Assembly (NCBI GenBank): GCA_027532905.1
Contig: JAPZUA010000004.1
Coordinates: 308,570-372,569 of the forward strand
Length of the DNA stretch: 64,000 nucleotides
Direction of reading: 5' to 3'
Source: Magnetospirillum sp.
Lineage (GTDB): Bacteria; Pseudomonadota; Alphaproteobacteria; CACIAM-22H2
Below the pieces are notes generated by a model that ran no database searches, had not been told where the DNA came from, and worked only from the letters and a program-made list of their open reading frames with translations. Below, piece by piece: positions 1 through 9,068 of the stretch. Within the stretch, counting starts at the first letter, position 1. Every line of letters begins with the position of its first letter. The translations under genes and the position numbers were made by a program.

Positions 1-77
1 GGCGCTGCGACCGCGCGGTGCGCATGCTCGACGGCCGCCTGACCGACGCCAACACGGTGCTGGCGGCAGCGCAATGA
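1..77 (+). CDS. ABC transporter ATP-binding protein, C-terminal end only (YbbA-like)
   Basis: Only the last 24 codons lie in the window, and the reading frame runs off the left edge. The visible tail reads RCDRAVRMLDGRLTD and then an Ala-rich end, which is the usual C-terminal strand of LolD/YbbA/MacB-type ATPases (a conserved D-R-x-x-x-L-x-D-G-x-L/I pattern). Its TGA overlaps the ATG of the next gene as ATGA, so the two are translationally coupled. With the downstream FtsX-like permease it would form a YbbA-YbbP-type transporter. The Walker motifs are outside the window, so the call rests on the tail and its neighbour. Confidence 0.72.
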   Translation, partial: RCDRAVRMLDGRLTDANTVLAAAQ

Positions 78-2608
78 TCAAGCTGGCCGCCGACCGCTAT
101 TCGCTGGCCTTCGCACTCGCCCGGCGCGAGCTGCGCGGCGGCATCAAGGGCTTTCGTGTGTTCATGGCGTGCCTGATGCTCGGCGTGGCCGCGATCGCCG
201 GCGTAGGTTCGCTTGCCGAGGGCGTGCGCGAAGCCCTGCGCCAGGATGCGCGCCTGCTGCTCGGCGGCGACGTGGAACTCTCTTTCACGCATCGGCGCAC
301 GACGCCGGAACAGCAGGCGTTTCTTGAAGCGGCGGGCCGCGTTTCGGCCACGCAGGAAATGCGCGCGATGGCGCGCACCGAAAACGAGCGCACGCTCGTG
401 GAGCTCAAAGCGATCGACGCGCTCTATCCGCTCGTTGGCAAGCTGCGTTTGCTGGACGACGGCGATTTGGCAGCAGCGCTCGCAAAGCGCCCCGACGGGC
501 GTTTCGGTGCGGCGTTGGAGCCCGCGACCTTGTCGCGGCTCAACTTGAAGCTTGGCGACGAAATCGAAGTCGGCGACGGGCGCTTTGTCGTGAGTGCGAT
601 CATCGACAACGAGCCCGACCGTTCGGCCAACCTGTTTACGCTGGGTCCGCGCGTGATGGTGGATCAAGCGGCTTTGGCTGTCACCGGGCTCGAGCAGCCC
701 GGGGCGCTGATCCGCAACCAGTATCGCGTGGCGCTGGCTCCGGGGCGCAACGCGACCGCGTGGGTCGAAGAATTAAAAGCGCGCTTTCCCGATGCGGGCT
801 GGCGCATTCGCGGCGTGAGCGAAGCCGCCCCCGGCCTGCAGCGCTGGGTCGACCGTATTGCGATGTTTTTGACTCTGGTGGGTTTGACCGCGTTGTTGGT
901 CGGCGGCGTAGGTGTGGCCAACGCCGTGCGCAGCTATCTCGAAAGCCGCGTGGCTTCGATCGCAACGATCAAGTGCCTTGGCGCACCTGGCCGCTTGGTG
1001 CTGCGGCTTTATCTGATGCAGATCCTCGCCCTCGCCATGGCGGGCATTATCGCAGGCCTTATCGTGGGTGCGGTGGTGCCCGGCGTGCTCGGGCCACTGT
1101 TGGCCGAGCGGCTTGGCGTTTCGGCGCGCGGCGGCATATATCCGCTGCCGCTGATAGTGGCGGGCGCCTTCGGCCTGCTCACGGCACTTGCTTTCTCGCT
1201 GTGGCCGCTGGCGCGCGCGCGCGACGTGCCGGCCGCCGCTTTGTTCCGCGATCTCGTGGCACCCGTGCGACGTTGGCCGCGTGGCATTTACATCCTCTAC
1301 ACGGCCGCCGCGGTGTGTGCGCTTGCCGCCCTTGCGATCGTCGCTTCGCTCGACCAGCGCTTGGGGGCTGGGTTCTGCTTGGCGGCGCTGCTCACGTTCG
1401 TGCTGTTCCGCGTGGCGGCTCTCGGCGTTGCGTGGCTTGCCAAGCGCTTGGGCCATGTGCGCCATCCGGGCCTGCGGCTGGCACTCGCCAACATGCATCG
1501 GCCCGGCAGCCCGACGCCGGGCATCGTGCTTTCGCTGGGCTTGGGCCTTACCGTGCTGGTGTTGATTGCCCAGGTGCAGGGCAATTTCGCCCGCCAATTG
1601 GCCGAGCAATTGCCGCAGATGGCGCCGTCCTTCTTCTTCATCGACATCCAGCGCGACCAGCTCGAAGCGTTCGACCGGCTGCTCGAAAACCATCCGGGCG
1701 TGGGCGAAGTGCGCCAGGTGCCCTCGTTGCGCGGGCGCATCTCAAAGCTCAACGGCGTGCCGATCGAGCAGGCCGTCGTGGCACCCGAAGCGCAATGGGC
1801 CCTCGGCTCGGATCGCGGCCTTACCTATACGGGGCCGATGCCCAAGGGCACGCGGCTCGTGGCCGGCGAATGGTGGCCGGCCGACTATGCCGGGCCGCCG
1901 CTCGTGTCGTTCGACGCGCAGATCGCGCGCGGCATGGGCCTCAATGTCGGCGACACGATCACGATGAACGTGCTCGGCCGCGAGATGGAAGCGCGCATCG
2001 CCAATCTGCGCGCCATCGACTGGACGAGCCTCGGCATCAACTTCACGCTGACCTTCGCCCCCGGCGCCCTCGAAGGTGCACCGCAGACGTGGATCGCGAC
2101 CGCCCAGGTCGCCGACGGCCAGGAAGACGCGCTCGAGCGCGCCGTCACATCCGCCTTCCCGAACATCTCCTCGATCCGCGTTAAGCGCGCGCTCGCGACC
2201 GCGCGCAACACGGTCGAGGGCATTGCCGCCGCCGCCCGCGTGACGGCCGGCTTGACGCTGATCGCCGGCACGTTGGTGCTGGCGGGCGCCATCCTCGCCA
2301 CACAACGCCGGCGCACATACGATGCCGTGATGCTCAAAGTGCTCGGCGCCAAGCGCAGCGATGTAATGCGCGCCCTTGTGGCCGAGTTCGCCCTTTCGGG
2401 GGCTGCCGCCGCCATCGTGGCAGCCCTTGTCGGCACATTCTGCGCCTGGCTGCTCGTCGCACTCTACATGAAGGTCGAGTTCGTAATCCTGCCGGGGGCA
2501 CTTGCCATGACCGTTCTGGGCGCATCGGCAAGCGTGGCCGTGCTCGGGCTTGCGGGCACGTGGCGAGCACTGGGGCAGAAGGCGGCACCCTTGCTGCGCA
2601 ATGCCTAG
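74..2608 (+). CDS. ABC transporter permease, YbbP/FtsX-MacB type
   Basis: This 844-residue inner-membrane protein is the membrane half of a type VII (MacB/LolCDE/FtsX-like) ABC system. Residues about 28-50 form the first membrane helix, followed by a MacB-like periplasmic core to about residue 255. A first FtsX domain lies near 265-385, with the cytoplasmic coupling segment ATIKCLGAPGRLV. A central pair of helices and a second periplasmic domain follow. A second FtsX domain lies near 725-840, with the matching segment VMLKVLGAKRSDV. The duplicated FtsX layout and length match COG3127 (YbbP). The start overlaps the upstream ATPase stop as ATGA. Relatives are linked to lysophospholipase/thioesterase functions or envelope maintenance. 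The substrate cannot be read here. Confidence 0.9.
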   Translation: MIKLAADRYSLAFALARRELRGGIKGFRVFMACLMLGVAAIAGVGSLAEGVREALRQDARLLLGGDVELSFTHRRTTPEQQAFLEAAGRVSATQEMRAMARTENERTLVELKAIDALYPLVGKLRLLDDGDLAAALAKRPDGRFGAALEPATLSRLNLKLGDEIEVGDGRFVVSAIIDNEPDRSANLFTLGPRVMVDQAALAVTGLEQPGALIRNQYRVALAPGRNATAWVEELKARFPDAGWRIRGVSEAAPGLQRWVDRIAMFLTLVGLTALLVGGVGVANAVRSYLESRVASIATIKCLGAPGRLVLRLYLMQILALAMAGIIAGLIVGAVVPGVLGPLLAERLGVSARGGIYPLPLIVAGAFGLLTALAFSLWPLARARDVPAAALFRDLVAPVRRWPRGIYILYTAAAVCALAALAIVASLDQRLGAGFCLAALLTFVLFRVAALGVAWLAKRLGHVRHPGLRLALANMHRPGSPTPGIVLSLGLGLTVLVLIAQVQGNFARQLAEQLPQMAPSFFFIDIQRDQLEAFDRLLENHPGVGEVRQVPSLRGRISKLNGVPIEQAVVAPEAQWALGSDRGLTYTGPMPKGTRLVAGEWWPADYAGPPLVSFDAQIARGMGLNVGDTITMNVLGREMEARIANLRAIDWTSLGINFTLTFAPGALEGAPQTWIATAQVADGQEDALERAVTSAFPNISSIRVKRALATARNTVEGIAAAARVTAGLTLIAGTLVLAGAILATQRRRTYDAVMLKVLGAKRSDVMRALVAEFALSGAAAAIVAALVGTFCAWLLVALYMKVEFVILPGALAMTVLGASASVAVLGLAGTWRALGQKAAPLLRNA

Positions 2609-2819
2609 CGCCCAGGCCTAACCGCCGGACAAAGCTTGGACATCGGTGTTTTACACATAGAGTTAGTTATATAAGTCACTGTTTTGCCATAAAGATCGTC
2701 CAATTTTAACGCATGGGATATTGAATTCCCGCACAAACCTGACCATAATTTCAGGGCAATCAAGGTTCCGCTGCACTGCCCCCGGCTTTGCAGCGCCACC
2801 CAAAAGGAGCTGGAAGACG
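2609..2819 (+). promoter_or_regulatory. AT-rich intergenic region with probable promoter for the Bax-inhibitor gene
   Basis: This stretch between the permease stop and the BI-1 start is clearly richer in A and T than its surroundings, especially 2640-2710. A weak sigma-70-like pair can be drawn: TTGGAC at 2636-2641 and TAGAGT at 2658-2663 with 16 bases between them. A good Shine-Dalgarno AGGAG lies at 2805-2809, ten bases before the ATG at 2820. No open reading frame or tRNA is apparent. The promoter placement is a guess; the ribosome binding site is firm. Confidence 0.35.
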
Positions 2820-3536
2820 ATGTACGAGACCCAAGAACGCTATATGCCACGCGCTGGCGTCGATGCTGCGGTATTCGACCAAGGGCTGCGCAGCTATATG
2901 CTGGGCATCTACAACTACATGGCCTCGGCCGTGGCGCTGTCGGGCATCGTGGCGCTGCTCGTCGCCGGGTCGCCGATGCTGACCCAAGCCATTTTCGGCA
3001 CGCCGCTGAAGTGGGTGGTCATGCTGGCCCCCATCGGCTTCGTGATGCTGATGTCGTTCCGCTTCGAAAAGATGTCGAAGCCGGCGCTGATGGCCTGCTT
3101 CTGGGTGTTCGCCGTGCTGATGGGCGCTTCGCTCGCCTCGATCCTGCTCGTATTCACGGGCGCTTCGGTGGCACGCGCCTTCTTCGTGGCTGCCGCGATG
3201 TTCGCGGGCATCAGCATCTACGGCTACACGACCAAGGCCGACCTCTCGAAGATGGGCACGTTCCTGATCATGGGCCTTATCGGCGTGATCATCGCGGGCC
3301 TCGTCAACATCTTCCTGCAGTCGTCGATGATGCAGTTCATCATCTCGGTCGCGTCGGTGATCGTGTTCACGGGCCTCACGGCGTGGGACACGCAGCGCCT
3401 GAAGGATACGTACGGCGAAACCTACGGCACGGAGATGCAGGACAAGGTCGCGATCATGGGCGCTTTGTCGCTGTACCTGAACTTCGTGAACATCTTCCAG
3501 GCCCTCGTGTCGCTCTTCGGCGACAAGAACGAATAG
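2820..3536 (+). CDS. Bax inhibitor-1/YccA family membrane protein
   Basis: This 238-residue integral membrane protein has seven predicted hydrophobic segments and the BI-1 family ending, where the penultimate helix carries TGLTAWDTQRLKD followed by a short acidic/polar C terminus. Bacterial members (YccA, YbhL, BsYetJ) are pH-sensitive calcium leak channels or modulators of FtsH proteolysis. The longer reading frame opens at 2721, but the ATG at 2820 is preferred. It has AGGAG ten bases upstream, and the family signature begins just after it (MYETQERYMPRAGVDA). The gene stands alone between an AT-rich promoter region and a strong terminator. Confidence 0.93.
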   Translation: MYETQERYMPRAGVDAAVFDQGLRSYMLGIYNYMASAVALSGIVALLVAGSPMLTQAIFGTPLKWVVMLAPIGFVMLMSFRFEKMSKPALMACFWVFAVLMGASLASILLVFTGASVARAFFVAAAMFAGISIYGYTTKADLSKMGTFLIMGLIGVIIAGLVNIFLQSSMMQFIISVASVIVFTGLTAWDTQRLKDTYGETYGTEMQDKVAIMGALSLYLNFVNIFQALVSLFGDKNE

Positions 3537-3569
3537 TCGGTCAAGCCCGACGACGCTGGAACGAACGAA

Positions 3570-3604
3570 CCCCGGATCGGGCAACCGATCCGGGGTTTTT
3601 CTTT
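3570..3604 (+). terminator. Rho-independent terminator after BI-1
   Basis: A perfect 11-base-pair stem (CCCCGGATCGG at 3570-3580 with CCGATCCGGGG at 3585-3595) closes a GCAA loop and is followed by TTTTT and further pyrimidines. It lies 33 bases after the BI-1 stop. On the other strand it could also limit read-through downstream of the TRAP operon, whose last stop is at 3627. Confidence 0.92.
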
Positions 3605-3626
3605 GCCTGCTGCGAACCGCTGACGC

Positions 3627-4952
3627 CTACCAGCCGATCGCTTTCGGCAGCCACAAGGCCAAGGCCGGGAACTGGAACACAAGCACGAGGGCCACGAGCT
3701 GCAGGCCGATGAAGGTCCACACGCCGCGATAGATGTCGCCCGTGGCGATCTCCGGCGGGGCCACGCCGCGCAGGAAGAAGAGCGCCCAGCCGAACGGCGG
3801 CGTGAGGAAGCTCGTCTGCAGATTGACGCAGATGAGCGCGGCGAGCCAAACGAGGTTGACGCCCGCGTCGATGAAGATCGGCAGGAACAGCGGCACGGCG
3901 ATGTAGCTGATCTCGATCCATTCGATGAAAAAGCCGAGAACGAAGATGATCGCCATCATGAACCAGATGTCCGCGCCGATGCCGCCGGGCAGCAGCTCGA
4001 ACAGGTCGTGCACCAGCTTTTCGCCCTGCAGCCCACGGAAGGCGAGGGCGAACACCTGCGCGCACATCAGGATGAACATCATCATCGCCGAGATTTTCGT
4101 CGTCGTGAAAACCGTGTCGCGCAGCACCGCGAACGAGAAGCGGCGGCCGAGCGAGGTCACCAGAATGGCGCCGAGAGCGCCCATCGAGGCGGCTTCCGTG
4201 GGGGCGGCAATGCCGCCGATGATCGAGCCGAGCACGGCCACCACGAGGCCCACAGGCGGCAGCACGACCTTGAGGAGCTTGATCCACAGCTCGCGCCGCG
4301 GCAGCGCGTCGCGCTCTTCCTGCGGCACGGGCGGCACCATGTCGGGCCGCAGCATGCCGAGGACGAGAATGTAGATGCAGTAGATCGCGGCGAGCAGCAG
4401 CCCCGGGATCACGGCGGCGGCAAACAGCGTGCCGACCGACTCGTTCATGATGTCGGCGAGAAGGATCAAGATCAGCGACGGCGGAATAATCTGCCCGAGC
4501 GTGCCCGATGCACAGATGACGCCGCAGGCAAGCCCCTTGTCGTAGCCGCGGCGCAAGAGTGTGGGCAGCGTCAACAGCCCGAGTGTGACGACGGTCGCAC
4601 CCACGATGCCGGTGGTCGCCCCCATCAGAACGCCCACCGCCACGATGCCGATGCCGAGCCCGCCGCGCAGGCTGCCGGCAAGATGGCCCACGACCTCCAT
4701 CAAATCCTCGGCCATGCGCGATTTCTCGAGCATCACGCCCATGAACACGAAGAGCGGGATCGCCAGCAGCGAATAGTTGGTGATGACGCCGTAGAGGCGA
4801 TGCGGCAGCAAATTGAACAGCAGCGGCCCGAAGCCGAGCCAGCCGAACACGAAGCCCGATACGGCCAAGGTTAGGCCGACCGGAATGCCGATCATCAACA
4901 GGCCAAAGAACGCCACGAGCATGGCGATCGCGTAGATTTCTGTAAGCGGCAT
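3627..4952 (-). CDS. dctM: TRAP transporter large permease (DctM)
   Basis: This 441-residue protein is the ion-coupled transport subunit of a tripartite ATP-independent periplasmic transporter. It shows about 12 hydrophobic segments and the family signatures: the N-terminal GIPVGLTLAVSG helix, FVFMGVMLEKS, the GIVGATVVTLG and LGQIIPPSL hairpin regions, and IAAPTEAASMGALGA in the second half. A longer frame starts at 5027, but the ATG at 4952 (MPLTEIYAI) has an AGGA box and sits 8 bases after the dctQ stop. It is the third gene of a dctP-dctQ-dctM operon. Confidence 0.93.
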   Translation of the reverse strand: MPLTEIYAIAMLVAFFGLLMIGIPVGLTLAVSGFVFGWLGFGPLLFNLLPHRLYGVITNYSLLAIPLFVFMGVMLEKSRMAEDLMEVVGHLAGSLRGGLGIGIVAVGVLMGATTGIVGATVVTLGLLTLPTLLRRGYDKGLACGVICASGTLGQIIPPSLILILLADIMNESVGTLFAAAVIPGLLLAAIYCIYILVLGMLRPDMVPPVPQEERDALPRRELWIKLLKVVLPPVGLVVAVLGSIIGGIAAPTEAASMGALGAILVTSLGRRFSFAVLRDTVFTTTKISAMMMFILMCAQVFALAFRGLQGEKLVHDLFELLPGGIGADIWFMMAIIFVLGFFIEWIEISYIAVPLFLPIFIDAGVNLVWLAALICVNLQTSFLTPPFGWALFFLRGVAPPEIATGDIYRGVWTFIGLQLVALVLVFQFPALALWLPKAIGW

Positions 4953-4959
4953 TGGAGTC

Positions 4960-5454
4960 CTAAGGGCGACGGAGCTGGATCGCGTAGCGCAATGCCAGCG
5001 AAAAATACTGCAGCAGCAGCACGGCAAAGCCGATCGGGATCATCGCTTTGAGCGCCCAGCGAAACGGAATGCCGCCGGGATTGGCCGAGGCTTCCGACTG
5101 GCCGAACGACTGTGCCACGTAGCCCCAGGACAGCCAGATTACGGCCACGCACACGAGAAAGCCGAGGCCGGCCGACACGATCTCGACGAGAAGCTTCGTG
5201 CGCGGGGCGAAATCCGCGAACAGCACGTCGACGCGCACATGCTCGCCGTGCGCCAACGCGTAGGACATGCCGAACAGGCAGATCGGCGCCATCAGGTGCC
5301 ATTCGAGTTCCTGCGCCCACACCGAGCCGGTGTTGAAGCCGTAGCGCAGCAGCACATTGCCCGCCATCGTGCAGACCAGCACGAAGGTGGTCCACGCCGA
5401 CGCTCGCCCGATCGCTTCGACCAGACCGTCGAGCGAGCGGACGAGGCGCGGCAT
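4960..5454 (-). CDS. dctQ: TRAP transporter small permease (DctQ)
   Basis: This 164-residue, four-helix membrane protein has the DctQ pattern: a first helix with N-V-x-L-R-Y (GNVLLRYGFNTGSVWAQELEW), then a conserved H-x-R-x-D in the loop (GEHVRVDVLF). DctQ partners with DctM and docks the periplasmic receptor. The start ATG at 5454 is 23 bases after the dctP stop; longer frames to 5805 would overlap the receptor gene and are rejected. The gene lies between dctP and dctM in the usual order. Confidence 0.9.
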   Translation of the reverse strand: MPRLVRSLDGLVEAIGRASAWTTFVLVCTMAGNVLLRYGFNTGSVWAQELEWHLMAPICLFGMSYALAHGEHVRVDVLFADFAPRTKLLVEIVSAGLGFLVCVAVIWLSWGYVAQSFGQSEASANPGGIPFRWALKAMIPIGFAVLLLQYFSLALRYAIQLRRP

Positions 5455-5477
5455 GCCGTGCGTTTGTTCGGCGAGGA

Positions 5478-6569
5478 TCAAGACTTGGTCCGGATCTTCG
5501 CGTGGTAAACGGTCTCGCTGTAGCCCGCCCACGAATCGTATTTGGACTTGTAGGCCATGTACGAGTCGTGCACGCGCTTGACGACAGGGTCGCGCGCCAC
5601 GGCTTCCTCGAGGATGCGGTCGTTGGCGCTGCGCAATGCATCGACGATCTGATCGGGCAAGGGCGCTGCGATCACGCCCTGGTTCTTGATTAGGTCTTCC
5701 ATCGCCTCGGCGTTGTTCTTTTGGCACCACGCCTCGGAGATGACGTTGCACGCGGCCGTCGCGTTTTCGACGATGGCTTTGAGGTCGGCGGGCAGACGCG
5801 CCCACGCGGCCTTGTTGATGATGAGTTCGGACGCCGTCGCCGTCTCGTGCCAGCCGGTCGTGTAGTAGTATTTGGCCGCGCGCTGCAGGCCGAGCTGCCG
5901 GTCGAGGAACGGGCCTACGAATTCGGCCGCATCGATGACGCCGCGCTCGAGGGCCGGGAAAATCTCGCCGCCGGGCAGCAGGCGCACATCCACACCCAGC
6001 GTCTGGTAGACGCGCCCAGCAAGGCCCGGAATGCGCATCTTGAGGCCGCGGAAATCTTCAACGCGCTCGATCGGCTTCTTGAACCAGCCCGTCATCTGCA
6101 CGCCGGTATTGCCGCACAGGAAGGGGACCAGATTGAAGCGGTCGTAGACTTCGCGCCACAGCGCCAAGCCGCCGCCGTCATACATCCAGCCATTCAGTCC
6201 CTGGAAATTGAGGCCGAACGGAACGGCGGTGAAATATTGTGCAGCGAAGCTTTTGCCCGTCCAAAAATAGGCATTGGCGTAGTTCATTTCGACGATGCCC
6301 TGCGATACCGCGTCGAAACCTTCGGCCGCTGGCACCAGCTCGCCCGCCCCGAAGAACTGGATGCGTATACGCCCGTTCGACATCGCCTGGATGCGCTCGA
6401 TGAGATCCTTGGCCGAGCCGGGGCCGGTCGAATAGAAGGCCGCGTTGGGGCCGTAGAAGCTCGTCATGCGCCAGTTGAACGTGGTCTGCGCCGTGACGAC
6501 GGCAGGGGCCGCGAGTCCGGCGCCGACAGCGCCAAGGGCTGCACCGGACATAAAGCGACGGCGTTTCAT
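5478..6569 (-). CDS. TRAP transporter substrate-binding protein, TakP/lactate-type
   Basis: This 363-residue periplasmic receptor has a Tat-style signal (MKRRRFMSGAALGAVGAG, cleavage after about residue 28). The body closely matches my memory of the TakP subfamily, which binds 2-oxo acids or calcium lactate. Landmarks are GELVPAAEGFDAVSQG, AVPFGLNFQGLNGWMYDGG, GNTGVQMTGWF, LKMRIPGLAGRV, LPGGEIFPAL and the AAEFVGPF ligand/ion segment, where TakP has E-W-V-G-P-Y. A strong GAGGAG precedes the ATG. The same strand carries an SDR dehydrogenase upstream, which fits hydroxy- or oxo-acid use. The family call is firm; the 2-oxo acid/lactate substrate is inferred from the subfamily. Confidence 0.88.
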   Translation of the reverse strand: MKRRRFMSGAALGAVGAGLAAPAVVTAQTTFNWRMTSFYGPNAAFYSTGPGSAKDLIERIQAMSNGRIRIQFFGAGELVPAAEGFDAVSQGIVEMNYANAYFWTGKSFAAQYFTAVPFGLNFQGLNGWMYDGGGLALWREVYDRFNLVPFLCGNTGVQMTGWFKKPIERVEDFRGLKMRIPGLAGRVYQTLGVDVRLLPGGEIFPALERGVIDAAEFVGPFLDRQLGLQRAAKYYYTTGWHETATASELIINKAAWARLPADLKAIVENATAACNVISEAWCQKNNAEAMEDLIKNQGVIAAPLPDQIVDALRSANDRILEEAVARDPVVKRVHDSYMAYKSKYDSWAGYSETVYHAKIRTKS

Positions 6570-6666
6570 GAATGGCTCCTCGATCGTCGAAAAAGGGGAT
6601 CCTTCCGGACGGAAGGCGGGGGACCCCTCTCTCAGCAAGCGATATGCCAAACCATCTCGCGACCCC

Positions 6667-7425
6667 TCAGATGCAGCGGCCGCCGTCGACCTCGAAGGCA
6701 ACGCCGGTGATGAATTCGGCTTCGTCCGAGCACAGATAAAGAGCCGCATTGGCGATGTCCGTGGGCGTGGACAGTCGCCCGAGCGGGATCGACGCTTTGA
6801 ACTGCGCGCGCTTCTCGGGCGTGTCCTGGCCCATGAAGGTCGCCAGCAGCGGTGTTTCGCCCGCCACCGGGCACAGGCAATTGACGCGGATCTTTTCGGG
6901 CGCGAGTTCGACCGCCATGCTCTTGGTCAGCGTGATCGCAGCCCCCTTCGAGCCGTTGTACCAGGTGAGACCTGGGCGCGGGCGCAAGCCTGCGGTCGAA
7001 GCCGTGTTGAGAAATACCCCGCCGCCACCCTGGCGGCGGAACACGGGCACGCACACCTGCGCTGCGAGATAGATCGATTTGACGTTGACCGCGAACACGC
7101 GGTCGAACGTCGCCTCGTCGACCGACAGCATCGGCCCGTTCACGTGGCTGATACCGGCATTGTTGACGACGATGTCGAGCCGCCCGAACGCCGCCAGCGT
7201 CTTGTCGACCATGCGCTCGGTATCGGTGCGGCTCGCCACATCGGCGGCAAGGGCAAGCGACTTGCCGCCCGCATCGGCGATCGCTTTTGCGACGCGCGCT
7301 GCCGCCTCGGCATTGAGATCGACGACCGCAACGGCCGCCCCTTCGGCTGCAAAGCGCTGCGCAATGCCTTCGCCGAAGCCCGATCCCGCGCCCGTGACGA
7401 TCGCGATTTTTCCGGCCAGACGCAT
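6667..7425 (-). CDS. SDR family NAD(P)-dependent oxidoreductase
   Basis: This 252-residue classical short-chain dehydrogenase has the coenzyme motif T-G-A-G-S-G-F-G near residue 11, with an acidic residue after strand 2 (VVDLN) that favours NAD(H). It also has NNAG near 85, the catalytic Ser in NTAST near 137, and the Y-x-x-x-K pair in YNGSK near 150. The ending GVAFEVDGGRCI is typical of glucose/3-ketoacyl-type SDRs. The start at 7425 (MRLAGKIAIVTG) opens directly on strand 1. It is 97 bases upstream of the TRAP receptor on the same strand and may supply an enzyme for the imported acid. The substrate is unknown. Confidence 0.88.
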   Translation of the reverse strand: MRLAGKIAIVTGAGSGFGEGIAQRFAAEGAAVAVVDLNAEAAARVAKAIADAGGKSLALAADVASRTDTERMVDKTLAAFGRLDIVVNNAGISHVNGPMLSVDEATFDRVFAVNVKSIYLAAQVCVPVFRRQGGGGVFLNTASTAGLRPRPGLTWYNGSKGAAITLTKSMAVELAPEKIRVNCLCPVAGETPLLATFMGQDTPEKRAQFKASIPLGRLSTPTDIANAALYLCSDEAEFITGVAFEVDGGRCI

Positions 7426-7503
7426 GTCGTTTTCTCCCGATGTTTTGGTCTTGTGCCGCGACTGTAGCGCGGTCGTGCGGTTCCGGGCTAGCGTCGGCAC
7501 AGG

Positions 7504-8982
7504 ATGCCGGAGACGCCCGCCCATTACTGGATCTATGCCGCGATCATTGCGATTGCCACCGTCTGGTTCGCGATTGCGGGCTTGCGCTCGCCGGATCCCG
7601 CCCATCGCCGCCTGTCGCTGATCGGCGTGGCCTTGCTGGCCGCAACCGGGGCCTGGCTCGGGCTGCCGCTGCTGGCCGCCCGGCTTAAATCGCCCATCGT
7701 GCAAGGCCTGCTCGGCGATGCCGGGCGCCTGTTCGGCGTCGTGTGGTGGATCATCTTCGCGCTGTTCACGCTCGTCCTGCTCGAGCGTTTCGTTTGGCGC
7801 CTCCTCGCAAGCCGCGAGGTGGGTGCGCCCAAACTGCTGAAAGACGTGGTGCGCGCCCTCGTGCTGATCGTGGCAATGTTCGGCGTCGTGTCGGCGGCAT
7901 TCGACCAGTCTTTCACGGGCGTGCTCGCAGCCTCGGGCGTGCTCGCCGTCGTCATCGGCTTTGCCATGCAGTCGACCTTGGCCGATCTCTTCAGCGGCAT
8001 TGCGCTCAATCTCGAGCGGCCCTACCGGGTCGGCCATTGGCTGCGCATCGACGGCGCTTTGGCGGGCCAGGTCGTCGAGATCAACTGGCGCGCCACGCGC
8101 CTGCGCTCTTCCGACGGCAACACGGTGGTGCTGCCCAATTCGAAACTCGCGGCCGCCCAGATCGTCAACTACGACATGCCGGTCGCCCTCTATCGCGCGA
8201 GCCTCAACGTGCCGCTCGACGCGCGCATCCCGCCGGGCCTCGCCAAAGAAGCGCTGTCGGCCGCCGCCCTCAAGGCGATGCGCGTGTGCATGGAACCGCC
8301 GCCGACTGTGGCGACCCAGGAAATCCGCGATTCGACGGTCCTCTACGAAGTCGCCTATTGGGTCGATACGTTCGACGACGATGCGCGCGTGCACGACGAG
8401 GTCGCGACCTCGATCTGGTACGCGCTCGACGCGGCAGGCATAGCCCTCGGCCAGCCGCGCGCGGCCGAACCGCCGATGGCGGTACGGGTCCTCGACCATG
8501 TCGATCTGTTCCGCGAACTCGACCAGGCCTTGCGCGCGCGCATTGCCGAAGCCGCCGACCCCGTGTCGTTCCACGCGGGCGACGAGGTGATGCGTGCGGG
8601 CGACGCGGACAATTCATTGTTCGTCGTGGCGCGCGGCGTGTTCGAGGTGAGCCTCGAGCGCGACGGCGAGCGTGTACCCGTGGCACGCTTGGGTACTGGC
8701 GATTTTTTCGGCGAAATGTCGCTGCTGACCGGCAGCCCGCGCAGCGCAAGCGTGATGGCGCTGTGCGACACGGCGGCACTCGAGATCGGCAAGGAAGCGC
8801 TTAGCCCCATCCTGCAGAGCCATCCCGATCTCGCCAAGCGCCTGGGCGACATCGTGATCGGCCGCAAGCTTGCCAACGACGCGGCGTTGCGCGCCATGCC
8901 GCCGCGCGAAAGGCGTGCAGCCACGCGCGGCCAGGCGGCCGAGCTGCTTGTGCGCATCCGGCATTTCTTCGCACTCGACTAA
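7504..8982 (+). CDS. MscS-type mechanosensitive channel with C-terminal cyclic-nucleotide-binding domain
   Basis: This 492-residue protein has four to five membrane helices in residues 1-160. The pore-helix and beta-domain signature of MscS follows near 145-225 (GFAMQSTLADLFSGIALNLERP, then GNTVVLPNSKL). An alpha/beta cap runs to about residue 335. A cyclic-nucleotide-binding fold occupies about 355-475, with a phosphate-binding cassette reading FFGEMSLLTGSPRSA, in which the Gly-Glu and Arg expected for cyclic nucleotide contact are kept. The architecture suggests a small-conductance channel gated or tuned by cAMP or cGMP as well as tension. Proteins with this fusion are known in proteobacteria and include cyclic-nucleotide-gated members of the MscS superfamily. 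Confidence 0.9.
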   Translation: MPETPAHYWIYAAIIAIATVWFAIAGLRSPDPAHRRLSLIGVALLAATGAWLGLPLLAARLKSPIVQGLLGDAGRLFGVVWWIIFALFTLVLLERFVWRLLASREVGAPKLLKDVVRALVLIVAMFGVVSAAFDQSFTGVLAASGVLAVVIGFAMQSTLADLFSGIALNLERPYRVGHWLRIDGALAGQVVEINWRATRLRSSDGNTVVLPNSKLAAAQIVNYDMPVALYRASLNVPLDARIPPGLAKEALSAAALKAMRVCMEPPPTVATQEIRDSTVLYEVAYWVDTFDDDARVHDEVATSIWYALDAAGIALGQPRAAEPPMAVRVLDHVDLFRELDQALRARIAEAADPVSFHAGDEVMRAGDADNSLFVVARGVFEVSLERDGERVPVARLGTGDFFGEMSLLTGSPRSASVMALCDTAALEIGKEALSPILQSHPDLAKRLGDIVIGRKLANDAALRAMPPRERRAATRGQAAELLVRIRHFFALD

Positions 8983-9068
8983 ACAGGCGACGGAGCGCTT
9001 GCGCATGTGCGGCCGCTTCGCCAGTCTTGATATCCTCCGATTCGATCTGCCGCCTTCGCGAGACGTGA

